Source: Scleroderma bovista
Taxonomy: Eukaryota; Basidiomycota; Agaricomycetes; Boletales; Sclerodermataceae
Length of the DNA stretch: 64,000 nt
Direction: 5' to 3'
Assembly (NCBI GenBank): GCA_037178675.1
Contig: JAYMGJ010000178.1
Span: 62,001-126,000, forward strand
Shown: in pieces, positions 33,734 to 45,879 of the stretch
Position numbering within the stretch: position 1 is the stretch's first letter
Layout of the letters: each line of letters begins with the position of its first letter
Notes under the pieces: generated by a model
The model's input: only the letters and a program-made list of their open reading frames with translations
What the model was told of the DNA's origin: nothing
Database searches by the model: none
Translations under genes and position numbers: made by a program

Positions 33734-35865
33734 CTATCCTGTGAAAACACCGGGCGCGACATCCACCCCGAACGCGCTCTTTGCAAAGCCCCTCATGGTC
33801 CTTTCTAGTTCATCCTCAAAACCTTCACTAGTTCTCCCCAATATTCTCTTGAACCACTGTCGCAATTTACTCGCCCAGAACGCCAGATCAATGGAGAACA
33901 TTACAGCTCTAAATGCGACATCGTGCCAGTATTCTTTTACTCGCTGCCGGAAGGTGAGATCCAGCGAGGTGGTCAATGAGCGTGAAGCCCAGTATCCAGT
34001 TATCTTAATGCGGTTGACCGGTGATCCAAGAACTTGGTTGTTTCCTAGTGTTGTGCATGAGCGGTGAAGATGACGGGCCAAGGAATTGCAGCAAATACCT
34101 TGAACGATTCGCATGTTACGGCCAAGGAATATAAGCTGCTTTGGCAGTTTATCTGTATCAGTCAGGAACCCTTTGAGCCTTTCCTTCATCCGTACACTCT
34201 GTTCGTACTGGTTCATCATCTCATTCTCAGAGTCGCCCTCTTTACGGACAGCCTCCTTTTTCGACCTGAATATGACTGGACGCATCAGCGTTGCACTTGC
34301 GAAGAGGTCGGGAGCTCCGACGCCCCAAGCTGCTGTAACACGTTCCACTGTATTCCAATCCGCGGCCAGGAGTGCCCTCCACAACTCTGCATACTGCCGC
34401 CGGAATCGTTCACCCACCCTGACATACAGGCCGTGGTCCAGCAAGACTAGCTGTGGCCTCGTCCGGTGGTGAGGATGGGGTCGAATGATGATGTTTCCAG
34501 GATGGGGATCACAGTGTACCCATCCCCAGCTAAACATTTGCGCACTGAATAGCTCAACCATCGTTTGCATGATCGCGCGGAGGCCGCCCTTCAGACGCAC
34601 GTCCCTAAGAGAGGACTGGAGGTTCTTCGAAGGGTCACAAGGCGTAAGGCTCTCCTCACCCATGAGCTTCTGGATTCCGGCCCGATCACTCAGACGGACA
34701 CCATCGATCCATTCGGCGGTGAGGACCCTTCTTGTTGAATATTCCCGATATACTTTTGGTATATGGACCTTCCCATTGAGGCGCGGCTCCGCGGCAATGA
34801 ATTTGGCCGTTGTAGTTGCGTTCTGTGCTTCCTGCAAGAAATCTAATTCTCGTCGAAGGTGGCCAGCTATGAAATCTAAAAAGATCATTGATGAGAAGTG
34901 AATTTGACAGGACGCGTGACCAACATACCAACCGCAAAATAGACGGGCATGTCGAAGAGCCAATTTTCGAACATCCACATTACGACACGAAAAGCACCGA
35001 GATCCCACTCGACCTGCTTGCTCACATCTGGCTTCTGGATCTTGACTGCAACCCATTCGCCAGTTTTAAGTCTTGCACGGTGTACTTGGGCTACGCTGGC
35101 ACTCGCCACCGCTTGTTCCTCGAACTCCGCAAATACACCATCAGGACCATCCGGCAACCGGCCAAACTCTGAGCGGAACACGGATAGTATGGATGAGTAT
35201 GGGATCTGGGGAGCGTCGTCAAATAGGCGGCTGAACCTGTCCTGCATCGGTCGTGGCATCAGAGCCGCATTTGCACCAATTGCTTGACCTAAAATAAGAC
35301 GGGGTTCGAGAAGAGGTTAGGAAAGTGGGGCTGTGACATGGATAAGTGATTGGTTCACCTATCTTGATGTAAAGACCACCATTGGACGTAAGCAGGTTGT
35401 ATATTCTGTCCGCGACTCTCTCGTGAAGCTGTGGTATTCGGTCAGCCTTGTCAGGCTGGAAGTTTATCTTGTAATCCAGGGTAATGAGGGTGCACTGGAG
35501 AGCGAGCAGGATCAGTGATGGCATGTCTGGTTTGACAATAATGGGCAACAAAGAAACTGCACGAAAACCGCACGAGATTGTGGAGCAGGTTAGGAACCCC
35601 TCACTTCTTCGAAGATACCAGGTTAAGGAGATGTCAGGACACTCACCGCCCACAATGTTCGAAGGTTTCGGGCTACAGCGGAAGCATTGAGCTCCTTGTC
35701 AGCGAACCAAAATACACCAAGTCCTACCACAGCCAATGCTGTTCGCTGGCTATACCAGACGAGGTGTGAGTGGTGGTCAAGACGTGTCCGATTCGGGCAC
35801 GAAGATACATGGCGTCGCCAGCTGCGAGATGATTTGAGTGACCAGACTGCACCACGGGATAGCAT
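33734..35865 (-). CDS. ABC1/ADCK (UbiB) family kinase-like protein, mitochondrial
   Basis: The family has a protein-kinase-like fold and affects coenzyme Q and lipid homeostasis in mitochondria; COQ8 and the MCP2/ADCK1/ADCK5 group are members. The start at 35865 gives an arginine- and serine-rich leader (MLSRGAVWSLKSSRSWRRHV), typical of a mitochondrial presequence, then a hydrophobic stretch (TALAVVGLGVFWFAD). Kinase-like features follow: LYIKIG joined across an intron to QAIGANAALMP, making the family's KxGQ motif; VASASVAQVHRARLKTGEWV with VAVKIQKPDV; FIAGHLRRELDFLQEAQNA; the catalytic VHCDPHPGNI; and LVLLDHGLY in place of DFG. The end is GFAKSAFGVDVAPGVFTG with the stop at 33734. The C-terminal extension fits the ADCK1/MCP2 side of the family better than COQ8. 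It is divergent from MAM3. Confidence 0.9.
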
Positions 35866-36204
35866 AGTGGCTGATGGCAAAGGGATACATTGAAGTGGAT
35901 GACGTAAATTGGGCTTACCAACACTGCACAGCCATCCGCTCAAGGCTCAAGCGCTCACCGGCCGCCCACCCACTGCGAACCCTGGCCAAACTGGTGAGTC
36001 CTTTCGCCCTCCAAGGCTGCTTGCGCAGCGATACTACCCGTTGGCTTTATTTTTGTCGAAGTCGCAGTTTCCCCCCAGGTTCCGTGTCTCCTATTGGTCA
36101 TGAGCAGGTTTACGTAAATATCCTAATATGGAGATGCCCCCGAGTATAAGTAACGAGCCAGATCGCATTTTGCTGTCCTCCAGCTTCGCATTTGCCACAC
36201 TCGA

Positions 36205-39104
36205 ATGGTACCAACGCCTCTGCATTCACCCCGTTCATCCCGCCTTCTCATCACTCTATTTTCTGTTCTACCGCAACATGTGCCCACCCTCTCGCGCAGT
36301 CTTCGTGGCTCGGATGGAGAGCCCACCCTTCTCCACTCTTACGCCAAACGTGCCAGCTCTCTTCCTCACAGTAGTCCCGAGTTCATCGTCTTCGTTTGCC
36401 TCATTCCTACCCTCGTCCTCTTATCAGGTGTATTTGCCGGTCTGACATTAGGCTACATGAGTTTAGACGAGACACAGCTTAATGTCTTAAGCATGAGTGG
36501 CACACCGTCAGTGTCAATTATGATCGTGGCGTTTGTCGCCTGTCGTTGCTAATTCAGCGCACTTCCAGTCAGCAAAAGCGCTACGCGGCCAAGATCATGC
36601 CCATCCGCAAAAATGGACATCTGCTCTTGGTGACCCTCTTGCTGGCAAATATGATCGTGAACGAGACGCTTCCCGTCATATCCGATCCTGTTCTCGGCGG
36701 GAGCGTGCAAAGCATCATCGTCAGCACGGTCCTCATTGTCATGTGAGTCCCTGCCAACACTCTGGTGTTGCATGGCATCATGAGGCAACCTCCTCCATGA
36801 GACGTCGGCCACGTCGCCCTTTCGTTCACTCAACCTATCTCCCTTCCCAGATTCTCTGAGATCATTCCTCAGTCTCTATGCACCCGTCATGGTCTCTATC
36901 TAGGGGCAAAAATGGCTGGCTTTACACAGGTTCTAATGTACTTTTTGGTGCGTTGACTGAATCCATCAACCTTGTATCAAAATTCATCTTCAAGCAGGGC
37001 ATAGTAGCTTGGCCAATCGCTAAATTGCTCGAGATTATTCTCGGCCCGCACCACGGGATTATCTACCGCAGAGCAGGTCGGTTCTTTGTCCCTCGAACTT
37101 ATCCATTCGTACTCACGTCACGAATATAGAACTCAAGGAATTAATTGCTATGCACTCGTCCATATCTTCGCTCGGAGGTGACTTGAAGACGGATACCGTC
37201 GCCATCATTGGCGCCACCCTGGATTTACAAGAAAAAGTGGTGAAACAGGTAAGAATTCCTCATCGAAGTTCGCCACATGTAATGAAAAAGTTTCCGATTA
37301 GGCGATGACGCCCATAGAAGACGTCTTTATGCTTTCCATTGATTCAACTCTAGATTATGAATTGCTGAAAAAGATATGTCTGACTGGTCACAGTCGCGTC
37401 CCGGTGTATGAGGAAGTCGAAGTCCCCGTTGAGTCATCGGGGCGTTTGGAGAAGGTCAAGAAGATCATTGGCATTCTTTTAGTCAAACATGTAAGATTAC
37501 ACGTTTCCCCTTTTTACGTGTTCCAGGCTGAACGTTGAGTCTTAGTGCGTGTTACTGGATCCGAACGGTATGCAATGGATGCCCTAGCACTCATGAGGGT
37601 TCTAAATATTATCTAGATGCCATCCCTTTACGCAAACTACCTCTCAACAAGGTTCTCTTCGTTCCAAACAATGAATCCTTACTCGGTATTCTTGATAGGT
37701 TCCAGGAAGGTCGTTCCCATATGGCGATCGTTTCTCGTCTCAGCGAAGAGAAAGCTGCTTCTGTCAAGAAGGTTGCTAAGCGCTCCCTCACCAAACGTCT
37801 CCGCGAGCGTGTGGGTATAGGTGATTCTAGTGACTCTAGTGATGGAGAGAATGATTCGAAAGGGAGGGACAAACAGCAAAGAAAACAGTCAAAGGGTATT
37901 TCATGGGCAGATGACACTGCAGCCGAAGATGGTGATAGTACGGAGGAAAAACCAAAACGCCGATCTTTCGCTGCTAGAGGACGTAGAAGGCGCAAGCATA
38001 GTAATCTACGTGATGTGGAAGAGGGTGGGTTGGACGATCAAGGGATGGTCACGGACAAAGAAAAGCAAAAAAGCAGATTTCCCCGGACATCACTTGCGCT
38101 GGAACAGACCATGCCTGCTGACGCTGTTTTGACAAAGAAGGATGCCGATGATTTCTTGCAAATGATCGACCCAGCTGTCAATCCCCTTGGTATTATTACC
38201 CTTGAAGATGTTCTCGAAGGTTAGTTCTCCGAACCTATTTCTGACAGGTTGATGAAATATGGCTGCCCGCAGAACTGATTGGTGAAGAAATTTATGACGA
38301 GTTTGATCCTAAAGGTGCAAATGGTACAGTTTCGTCGTACGTCCCAACGGAATCATCCTATTCGAAGAGGGCACTTCATTCCGAGTCGACTCCCGATCTC
38401 CCTGCAACTGCCGTCGATGATGTCATCCCGTCACCCCAGATTGCGAAGTCGACCACCGACACTCCTATGTTACGGCCGCTCGCCCTCAAAGGTCTCGGCT
38501 TCCTTCGCTCCAAGAGTGCCCCACCCAGCTCGCGCGATAAGAACAGGCTTCCATCTACTGTTTCTCGTTTCAGGAAAGACACTCTAACGACTGTTCTAGA
38601 CCGCGAGCAAGACACTCAAAGTTCTTCGACCGCCAGCCGAGACATGTTATTTCTGAGGTGACCAAGGCGGAGAACAACGGCGACAAAACTACGCGCCTCC
38701 CCTCGGATCTCACCCCTCATGAAACACCCCTAAGGAAGAAAGTACCCAGTGGTATATTTTTACCGGTCCCAAATACTGTCAGCACTGCCACACCGAGGAC
38801 GGCTTCACCTGTACCTCCGTTTGAGGCCTTCCTGTTGGACAGGAAACGTCGCCTTAACGCTACTGGCAAAGACACTGGCAGTCCCCCTAGAGGCGAAGGT
38901 CGGCCGTCGGCCATCCGAGCTGGCACACCAAGTGGTAAAAGTGGCAACAAGTTCAAGAGCAGTCCTTTGGGAGGTGGAGAACCTACCGGCATCGTGGTTG
39001 CAGAGAAGATCAAGCAAGACATGAAAGACAAAGAGGAAACCGTGGACGTGACGAGTAGTAACGGAGGTTGTGATAAGAAGGACGACGACTCTGGATACTT
39101 ATAA
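36205..39104 (+). CDS. MAM3: MAM3/CNNM-type transporter (DUF21 plus CBS domains)
   Basis: Yeast Mam3 and animal CNNM proteins are membrane proteins linked to divalent metal balance. The start at 36205 is followed by a membrane-spanning region: FIVFVCLIPTLVLLSGVFAG, LTLGYMSLDETQLNVLSMSG (the DUF21 signature), then after a short intron QQKRYAAKIMPIRKNGHLLL, VTLLLANMIVNETLPVI, FSEIIPQSLCTRHGLYLGAK and a further TM part. The CBS pair follows (MTPIEDVFMLSIDSTLDYEL, GHSRVPVYEE, IGILLVKH; VLFVPNNESLLGILDRFQEG, GIITLEDVLEELIGEEIYDE). A long charged linker (KRLRERVGIGDSSDSS) splits the second CBS domain, as in fungal relatives. The tail changes frame near 38641-38646: the upstream frame stops at 38660, while a conserved-looking tail (KFKSSPLGGGEP, VVAEKIKQDMKDKEE) runs in another frame to 39104. 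Confidence 0.88.
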
Positions 39105-39260
39105 CATTAGGTTTAGGCACGAAGTTCAGTGCCAACAGTGCTAACGTGTTTCAAGTTGGTTTCGTCCCCACCGATATGTATGCCTTTTTTCTTTTCCTTC
39201 GACCCATATGTGTTTCTTGTGTCCTGGGTCTGTATGATTAGTGTAGCGTAGATGCAAAAA

Positions 39261-39348
39261 TCCGACCTGCCTGGATCGAACAGGCGACATCATGATATCA
39301 TTGGTGACCCATTACAGTCATGCGCTCTTCCAACTGAGCTAAGGTCGG
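39261..39348 (-). tRNA. tRNA-Tyr (GUA) with a short intron
   Basis: On the minus strand the acceptor arm CCGACCT pairs with AGGTCGG. The A box is TTAGCTCAGTTGG, the anticodon arm CATGA/TCATG holds a CTGTAA loop with anticodon GTA, and the T arm is GCCTG-TTCGATC-CAGGC. An intron of about 15-17 nt follows the base after the anticodon (TGGGTCACCAATGATA), as is general for eukaryotic tRNA-Tyr. A T5 run just downstream (39256-39260 on the plus strand as A5) is the RNA polymerase III terminator. Total length is 88 nt. Confidence 0.93.
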
Positions 39349-39431
39349 CGTGAGCAACAGAGCGCTCTAGCCACATATAAACCGGCGAGTGCCAGTACCA
39401 AGGAAGGTCTGAGTGACACGCCAGGTCTCCA

Positions 39432-41294
39432 ATGGCCTTCTTTCTGCGACGAAGTGGACTATGGAAGCTCCTCGCTGTCGCAACCATCTTCATCATCGCG
39501 CGTTCGTTATTCTCCCCTCATGATTCCACACCCTCTTCTCTTTCCCAATACCAGGGCTACAATGTTCTGGAACGTGTCACCGGGATGGACAAGACCCTAA
39601 ATGTCCACAAACACCGATTCCTGCAAGCACGGGTAGGAAGGGACAACAGGCCGGACATCCTCGACGACCTGATAATGGACGGTGTGCGCGATCATTGGGA
39701 GCGCTTCCAACTTCCGATGTGAGTTACGCATCTAACTTGAAGTCACGCATCATTTTTAACCGGCGGATCAGCATGATTGGCAAGGACACTGCGCACGCTG
39801 ATGCCCAGAACGTTCTCAACGCTGTTGAAAGTCTGCTCTCGCTGAACGGCTGGGTTGCAGCATACTGCCCCACCCTCGTTCGTCCGTTTGGGCAGAATAA
39901 AAACGTAGATGACGATACGTATGACGACCTGGCTAAAGAGGACCACCTATATTACATTGCGCTTGCTGTCCACTCCGCAGACCACTTCTTGGTCGACCAG
40001 CTGGCTGTGATAGTCCAGTTGGCAAAGCGCTTGGGAACCTCGAACATATTCGTCTCCATGTTGGATCATGGCTCCACGGATTCGACGGTCACGCTCACGG
40101 ACCTCTGTGAGGCCGTCTTGACTCTCCTTGGTATTCCGTTCAGGATACAGCGTGTTCCTGGGATGACGGAGGACCCTGCAGCAGCTTACTACCCACAAGA
40201 AGAGGCATATACGCGCAATCTTGCCTTGGAGCCTCTCTTTGAGCTCCATGAAAAACGCCAGATTTCCTTCTATCGCGTTATCTGGCTCAAAGGGTTCACT
40301 TGCCCCAACGACATTTTGGACACCCTCCGAGTTAGCACCGCCAATGAAGCTGCTATGGTCTGTGGTATGGACTGGGCCGAATCCAACGGTCATTTTATCT
40401 TCTCGGACAGGTAAGACACGAGCAAATGATATGCGAACGCGCCATGACCGACTGTTTTGCGGTAGATGGCGGACACGAGATATCCATGGTGATCAATTCC
40501 GACACTCGAAGTCATCGTCCAAGCCTGATGCTGTCCCACCTCGGGACAAAAGCGCCGCCGCACGCTACATCCAGCACCTACCCTTCCAGGTCTTTTGTTG
40601 CGAAGCTGGGACTCACATTGTGGACCCTGCCCAGTCATATTACAAGGGCCTCAAGTATCGTTATGGCTTGGATTTCCACAATGCAACATCCGCGGAGCCG
40701 GTTCCACAGCGTGCACCAGATGCCTCATGTTTGGATAGTACTCAGGCATGGTTCTGCAGGGATCTTTGGGTCAGTAAAGCCCTAGAGGGTGTTCAGGAAG
40801 ACGACTACATAGATCCTGGGAGGCGCAAGCACCCAGGGACTGATTCCCACCGACATCGACGCCAGATTGTACCCGATCCCGTCAATGCAGGGTCAGACTT
40901 CGACGCTATGCCAGATTCCGACTCTCCTATGGAACAACCTCCGGCTGTACGTCTAACTGTGCCCAACTCAGAATACACACCAGCACGGATACTGGTAAAT
41001 CCACGTTGTGTAACAACTTACGCCGGCGTGAGCCACACACAATTAGCGCTTGATCTTTTCGGTCCAGGAGAGGATGATGATAGTCGGGTTAACACAACCA
41101 AGAATATCCTGGATGATTGGGAGGGCGCCCCCGAGAAATTTGTTTGCCAAGAGCAAATGTAAGTTTACAATCTCATGCCCACTCCATGGAGCAACTAAAT
41201 TCCTTTCAGTCAAACAGGTGGTCGCATTGCCGCTAAGACACAACGATTGCTTAGGTTCTCCATCCACGACGAACTGGAGGGTCACCATCCATAG
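39432..41294 (+). CDS. GT69 family mannosyltransferase, CMT1/CAP59-like
   Basis: Members such as Cryptococcus CMT1 are Golgi alpha-1,3-mannosyltransferases. The start at 39432 gives a short cytoplasmic tail and a signal anchor (GLWKLLAVATIFIIARSLF), as expected of a type II Golgi enzyme. The catalytic part includes YYIALAVHSADHFLVDQLAV, IFVSMLDHGSTDSTVTLTDL, LGIPFRIQRVPGMTED, FYRVIWLKGFTCPNDILDTL, AAMVCGMDWAESNGHFIF, then across an intron (about 40411-40464) WRTRDIHGDQFR, HLPFQVFCCEAGTHIVDP and CLDSTQAWFCRDLW. Further exons end with TGGRIAAKTQRLLRFSIHDE at 41294. A variable polar insert (about 40800-40930) precedes the last conserved block (ILVNPRCVTTYAGVSHTQLA). All junctions keep frame. Confidence 0.9.
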
Positions 41295-41350
41295 TCGATT
41301 ATGAACATGTACTATATTAAACCATAACATAGACCTATTACCCATCGCCA

Positions 41351-44300
41351 TCAGCGGAGCCTTCGCTTTTTCCCAAATCCCTTGAAAGCAGCATCTTCGT
41401 CTGAATCATCGTCTGCAATAATATGCTGCCTCTTATTGTTGTTTCGCGTGGGCACACCGGTTGGTTCATCGTCAGCTAACGTTGCTTGACGTGTAGCGCG
41501 GCGTTGCGAGCCTCTATTCTGGGTAGAGTCCTCGTCGGAGTCGAAGAAAAGTGGCGTCGCCTTAGCCTTTGGTTCACGTTGCTTCTTCGTCTTCTTCGTT
41601 ACTGGTATATCGTTAATTTCATCATCGTCGGATTCAAGGACTGTACGAGCTTGGCGTCTCTGCGCCTCTGGGTTGCTGGGAGGTAGGCTCGTATAATCCT
41701 TGCCACTATCCTTCCAGTAACCTTGACAGGTATTTAAGCTTAATGTGGAAGATAGCAATATAGAAAAGTACCTGTGCCCACCCCATAGTCCTCTGTTTTC
41801 ATCACCAACTCCACAGGAACCCTGGATGACGGCGTTGGTGTCTGAATGTCGGCTGTCAGAGAGGTACAGCACATTTGGGCACATGAAGGAGCAGACCTTC
41901 TTGAACTTCTTGAAGTTTGGTTTGCCATCGTACGCTATGTTCAGGTTTGCCGTTCCACGGGACTTGGAATGTCGATAGATGTCGATATCCACCACAAGCA
42001 TGAAGTTCCCTCTTATGTTCCTTACATCATCGTCGAAGTCCCCGAGTACAGCCCAATTCTCCTCTTCTTCGCGATGAATGTCGGGCTTAGATATACGCAG
42101 TTTGTTGAACTCTCGATCGAAGTCATCCTCTCCTTTCTTGCCCCTTTTGCGTGAGGCCAGAGCAGTCAGGAACGCCTGATCCGTGTCAAGCGACTTGTGT
42201 CCGCCAGTCTTCTTTACTTTCGGCACTCTCTGACCTTCTGCATCGACCACTTGACCTTCCCCAACGCCGCCGGTAGCATTGGAATCTCGAGGTTCCTGGG
42301 AGCCTGTTGTCGTGGTCCGTTGTACGGTTTGAGCAGCAGCAAGTTGGTTCGGAGGTGGCGCAGATTCTCTTAGGAGAGATTCAGGACGAGCACTCTCTTC
42401 TTCCTCCGCGACTGGGTCTAGACTACGCAGAGTAGCCCCGCGTGCCTGTGAAGACCCGCTCTGTGTTGCACTACCAGTTTCTTGGGCGGCGCCTACAGAA
42501 GTCCCCATAGTATCGTAAGCGACCGTGACGCTATCGGGAGCGTCAACGACCATCTTGTTTGGATCACTTGCATCGAAGAGCGCCTTGAATTTCTTATGCG
42601 GGGGTTCTTGGGTTGTTTCATTCTTAGCGAGAACGGAATCCATAACTGATGGTACCACCGGCGTGACAGCTCTTCTCTTCAACTTGGGACGGGCTGCTGG
42701 GGGTGCCTGAGAAACTTGTGAGTTAATTTTACTATGAGCAATAACCCTATACACACCGGTGGAACAGTGGCCAAGTTATCGGGCGGCCGAGATGGAGCAT
42801 CGTCTTGACCTTGCTCGCCAGTGCCAGAGAGAGGCTTCAGCCGACGAATAAGTTTCTTAAATATGGCATGACTGAGCGCAAAGCAAATTTTGAAGCAGAT
42901 AGCTTGTACTCACCTTTCGAGGTGGAGGAGCTGATGTTGACGGAGATGGGGGTCTCGAGACAGTGTCCTTCGGACCATCTGGAAGAGGTATCATTGCGTC
43001 GTTATTAATATCCTTTGCTTCTTTGGGCCGGACAGGATTTGCAGGAAGCGATGGCTCATCTGGGTGTGTGTTTGGCACAAAGTCAGGAAGGGGGGAGGAG
43101 TCCCTGGCTGACAAGACTACGGGTCAGCTCAGGCCCAAGGAGACTTTTACTCGCGTTCACCTCGTGGTGGGGGACTACGATGGATGACTGAGGTATCGAT
43201 CCCAATTACTGCGTTCAATAACGTTTTCACATCGATTATAGGAACCGACATGCTACAACAGAAAAATTGGTGAACACCAGACAGTTGGCTTACACATCCT
43301 GAACATACGTACGTTTCTGCATCAGCAACCATTTCCTCCCATTTGTCCGCTCCAACAGTACTAGCGATGACCCCTTCGTTAGAAATTATGACCATATTTA
43401 TACCCACTTCCTCTTTCTTGCGTTTTACCTTTGCAAGCATCTGCCGCCATCTGGAATGCCCAGATGTCATACAGAATCCATCATACTCTGCGCCACCTCG
43501 CAATGCAAGTTCCCGCGTGTCACTATCGAGTTCCCCGTCTTTGTTTGCGAGTAGGACAAAACGATATTCTTTAAGGAAGTTCAATCTTTCTTCGCTTGGT
43601 TCCCAAAATTTGAAAGATCTAAGCAGGGGAGGCAGGGTGGGGGAGAACGCCGGACGGTACTTGTTCTCTGGTGGCGCGACGAATGTTTGTTCAAGTGCGG
43701 TGAGCTTAAAGGGGTTTCCTTCGTCACTGGTGCTCCCTAGGCGAATATACTCTTGCAGCCACTCTGCTTTCACAAGTTGTGCTGCAGAAAGAAGGGAAGT
43801 TGCGAGAGACGGAACAAATTCATATTTGGAGGTGATATGATGTGTCAGCAGCGGATGCGAAGCCATTAATAGGCTTATGCCTGTACGATGACTGCTCAGT
43901 TGCAGTGACTGCGGCTCAGAAAAGCGACACACCTATCAAAGCACAGTTCTCCCTTGAGATGGAAGGCAAGTTCCGCGCTGGCGGCAGGAAGCAGACTATG
44001 CATTTCCATTCAACCCTTGTTGGCGACTTAAGTCAAAGAATGAAAACGGTATAATATGTGACTTACTCGATGGTGATTCCAGCCACGATGTTGACCTTGT
44101 CACCACTTTTCAGTTGGAAAGATGAGGAGGGATTTACAATGAGAGGGTCCCCAGCTCTGTCAATAGACATTGCCTTCTCCTTGGAATTAAATATCTCGAG
44201 CCTTGAAACAAAGGAGGGGTCCTCCTGGCGAAAGTGAATAACGATCACAATCAGTGCATGGAGAGGGCTGCAGAAGAGTGACGGTGCACCATGTCTTCTT

Positions 44301-44533
44301 CGGTGTATGGTCCAACAGTGAATTCACAATGGTCCCGCGAAATTTTCTTGTTATTCACAAGGAGTTCGCGGTCCTTTCGACCTAAAGGGTACTTCTTGCC
44401 CGATCTGAGCAGCTTCGTCTCTGGAAGACTGATATTAGCCTCTATTGATGTTTCGGGCAATGGATCTGGATCTTTTACTTGTGGTCGTGACATTTCCCTG
44501 TTCTCCGTCAAATGGTCCAGTGATAAGCCACAT
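41351..44533 (-). CDS. NBS1: NBS1/nibrin homolog, MRN complex subunit
   Basis: NBS1 is the FHA-BRCT subunit of the Mre11-Rad50-Nbs1 complex, which senses DNA double-strand breaks and recruits ATM/Tel1. The start at 44533 gives MWLITGPFDGE, the usual N-terminus of the family. A 58-nt intron (44421-44478) leads to the FHA domain (LLRSGKKYPLGRKDRELLV, KKISRDHCEF, then LEIFNSKEKAMSI and FQLKSGDKVNIVAGI). The tandem BRCT region follows (TSKYEFVPSLATSLLSAAQL, VKAEWLQEYIRLG; SEERLNFLKEYRFVLLANKD, WRQMLAKVKRKKEEVGINM). The long C-terminal half is disordered, with acidic and basic clusters, and ends DEDAAFKGFGKKRRLR at 41351, matching the short C-terminal motif of fungal homologs. It is divergent from ribosomal protein P1, with only 171 bp between the starts. 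Confidence 0.9.
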
Positions 44534-44704
44534 TGTCGAGGACGACGGCGAGGCGACGAAGAGCGCGAAGCAAGGACAGGAGAGTTTATTGACTCGAATT
44601 GGAAGAGCCGATTAGTCAGCAGCCGAAAGTTAGTTTGGTGGATTCCGAAGAGACAACTCAACGATCCCCTCGATTTCGACCGCCGTCGATTCTATCTTTT
44701 AAAA
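44534..44704. promoter_or_regulatory. Bidirectional promoter of NBS1 and ribosomal protein P1
   Basis: Only 171 bp separate the two start codons, so both promoters and both 5' untranslated regions must share this interval. I see no clear TATA box. The call rests on gene geometry alone. Confidence 0.5.
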
Positions 44705-45297
44705 ATGGTGAGAAGTTACTCCCTTGACGTTCTCCCGGGTGCTGGCCATTGAACATGTGGTACATCGCTGTTGGAGGGATGGATGGTTGGTTGCTGATAT
44801 GGATGTATTGATTCCTGGATGACTGCAAGTACTGACCGTTTATTGTCTGACAGGCCGCAGTAGAACTCGCCCCAACATACGCTGCACTCATCCTCGCTGA
44901 TGACGGTCTCGAAATCACCGTATGTACATACCCTACAGCATGACCTTTCATCTTACATGTAGTATCACAGGCTGAGAAGATCACAACTTTGACGACTGCT
45001 GCTGGAGTCGACCTCGAATCCATCTGGGCAAATCTTCTTGCCAAAGCTCTGGAAGGAAAGAACATCAAGGAACTACTATTAAACGTTGGTGCAGGTGGTG
45101 GGGCACCTGCTGTTGGTGCTGTGTCGGCTGGTGGTGCCGCATCCGCAGCTCCAGAAGCAGAAGCACCAAAAGAAGAAGAGAAAAAGGAGGAGAAGGAGGA
45201 GTCAGACGATGACATGGTGCGTAGGCGTTTTAGTTGTGTGGATGCGCGGCAGAGTCTGAATACTTTTTTTCTGTAGGGCTTCGGGCTTTTCGACTAA
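44705..45297 (+). CDS. RPP1: 60S acidic ribosomal protein P1
   Basis: P1 forms the flexible stalk of the large ribosomal subunit with P0 and P2 and helps recruit elongation factors. Four exons are clear: 44705-44707 (only the ATG), 44854-44919 ([20 protein letters not shown]), 44971-45216 ([20 protein letters not shown], then the alanine/glycine hinge and the acidic [15 protein letters not shown]) and 45277-45297 (GFGLFD). The C-terminal GFGLFD is the P-protein signature. The length of about 110 residues is normal. An ATG-only first exon is seen again in the L8 gene of this window. Confidence 0.96.
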
Positions 45298-45528
45298 TCT
45301 GCTTTCCCTCTCATACCTTATTTCGTCGCTCTCAGAGACCGTATGTATCATTGAGGCATCCAATGATTGTAACCATCACCCGCTCAGTGTGATCTACGTC
45401 GAGTGTAAAGGACTGCTTTGAAAGCTTGGTATCTTTCGTTGCCCTCCTGTTGTATCGAATGACGCTATTCGTAAACCCTCCTACTAGCGTGGTCATGTCT
45501 ATGCAGAGCCTGGTCGAGCGAGACACAG

Positions 45529-45828
45529 TTCCACCATTCCACACACGTAGCCGGGTCCATCGTCAAAGCGCCACCCACTGTCCACAGACCCTCAACGATG
45601 GATAAAAGGCCCCTTTTATCGCAGGATGAACCCCACCCAAATAAATTCCCTCGATCCAGCTTCGGCCTTCGTTGTCTATTTATACGTTCATTTCTCCCGC
45701 TATGTCCTCCGTTGCATGCGATATTGGTTTGAACGCCAATTTGTCTATCCGGGCAGATTTCCTTACTTCTAACTGCCTCACCCGCGAAGAACGTGCAGAC
45801 ATCCGCAGGTCGGATAAGGCTGGATCCC
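45529..45828 (+). repeat. Left block of the duplication, copy A
   Basis: About 300 bp, with few differences, match 50660-50959 in the same orientation, from CAGTTCCACCATTCC through the first 40 codons of a gene (MSSVACDIG start at 45702). The shared part includes an upstream TATTTATACG box, so promoter and start were duplicated together. Confidence 0.9.
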
Positions 45829-45854
45829 TTCTTATCGAGACGCTTGAACGCTAA
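45702..45854 (+). pseudogene. Truncated copy of the unknown gene at 50835-52101
   Basis: The frame starts MSSVACDIGLNANLSIRADF and matches the first exon of the intact paralog until about codon 41 (RRSDKAG). It then runs into unrelated sequence and stops at 45854. The paralog continues for a further 350 codons. The remainder has been replaced by retroelement debris, so this copy is broken although its upstream region looks intact. Confidence 0.8.
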
Positions 45855-45879
45855 CCCAATATACTAACTATTAGGGTCT

